Program-made: the position numbers and the translations under genes
Origin: Podaxis mareebaensis
Taxonomy: Eukaryota > Basidiomycota > Agaricomycetes > Agaricales > Agaricaceae
Reading direction: 5' to 3'
NCBI GenBank assembly: GCA_018524725.1
Contig: JAEUWP010000558.1
Location: 1-43,917, forward strand
Length of the DNA stretch: 43,917 nucleotides
Notes under the pieces: model-generated
Seen by the model: only the letters and a program-made list of their open reading frames with translations
Databases searched by the model: none
What the model was told of the DNA's origin: nothing
Shown: positions 43,798 through 43,917 of the stretch, one piece after another
How the letters are laid out: each line of letters starts with the position of its first letter
Numbering within the stretch: the stretch's first letter is position 1

Positions 43798-43917
43798 TGA
43801 CATGCCCCAAATGAAAATAGGGGTGAATCTAAACATTTTCGGCCATTTAAACTGTGAAAATAACATAGTAAATTAAGCAGACCCTCCCCAGTTACTGAAC
43901 AAGGAAAAGAACATACC
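43798..43917. other. Unassigned AT-rich end of window
   Basis: About 120 bp with no similarity to the LINE copies in this window and no recognisable coding content. It is probably the next repeat or the target of the LINE break. Confidence 0.4.

Overview
The window is nuclear DNA of a filamentous basidiomycete, most likely an Agaricomycete. The evidence is dense multi-exon genes with 50-80 nt introns (about 52 can be placed), a C2-plus-kinase SCH9-type protein, a Pab2-type nuclear poly(A)-binding protein, a Zn2Cys6/fungal_trans regulator, and Ty3/Gypsy and Tad-like LINE elements of the kind found in mushroom genomes. I cannot name the species.

The left half (about 1-21,200) is ordinary gene space with nine recognisable genes. 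In order they are: mitochondrial aspartyl-tRNA synthetase (+, 121-3322); an IVY1-like I-BAR protein (-, 3587-5552); mitochondrial ribosomal protein bL19/IMG1 (-, 5690-6208); a Pab2-like RRM protein (-, 6393-7268); a Zn2Cys6 transcription factor (+, 7710-11095), divergent from pab2; an acyl-CoA dehydrogenase with a PTS1-like tail (+, 11533-13519); a small Tim17/22-like membrane protein (+, 15171-15759); a SCH9-like AGC kinase (+, 15921-19047); and an Apd1/Aim32-family [2Fe-2S] protein (-, 19782-21156). Exon joins were built by hand from splice signals and phase, and every model closes in frame. Three or four of these genes are mitochondrial (AspRS, bL19m, the Tim-like protein, perhaps the Apd1/Aim32 protein), but nothing suggests a functional cluster.

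The right half (about 22,100-43,917) is nested, decayed retrotransposons almost without CpG. From left to right: a tyrosine-recombinase relic (-); a Gypsy zinc-knuckle/protease relic (+); two LTRs of one family in inverted orientation; Gypsy copy A (24114-30232), interrupted by a LINE-type element carrying only ORF1, with a target-site duplication and poly(A); Gypsy copy B (30363-35556); a minus-strand LINE fragment (35557-39621), itself interrupted by a plus-strand 5'-truncated LINE (37050-39077, 16-bp target-site duplication, poly(A)); and a plus-strand LINE with ORF1, endonuclease and reverse transcriptase (about 39622-43797). All coding regions here carry stops and frameshifts, mostly of the C-to-T/G-to-A type expected from methyl-CpG decay or RIP-like mutation.

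I see no CRISPR array, tRNA, rRNA, defence island or biosynthetic cluster. The most distinctive item is the apparently young, CpG-retaining, ORF1-only (half-LINE-like) element at 27269-29364. Next come the large LINE inverted repeat and four GC-AG introns in the host genes.
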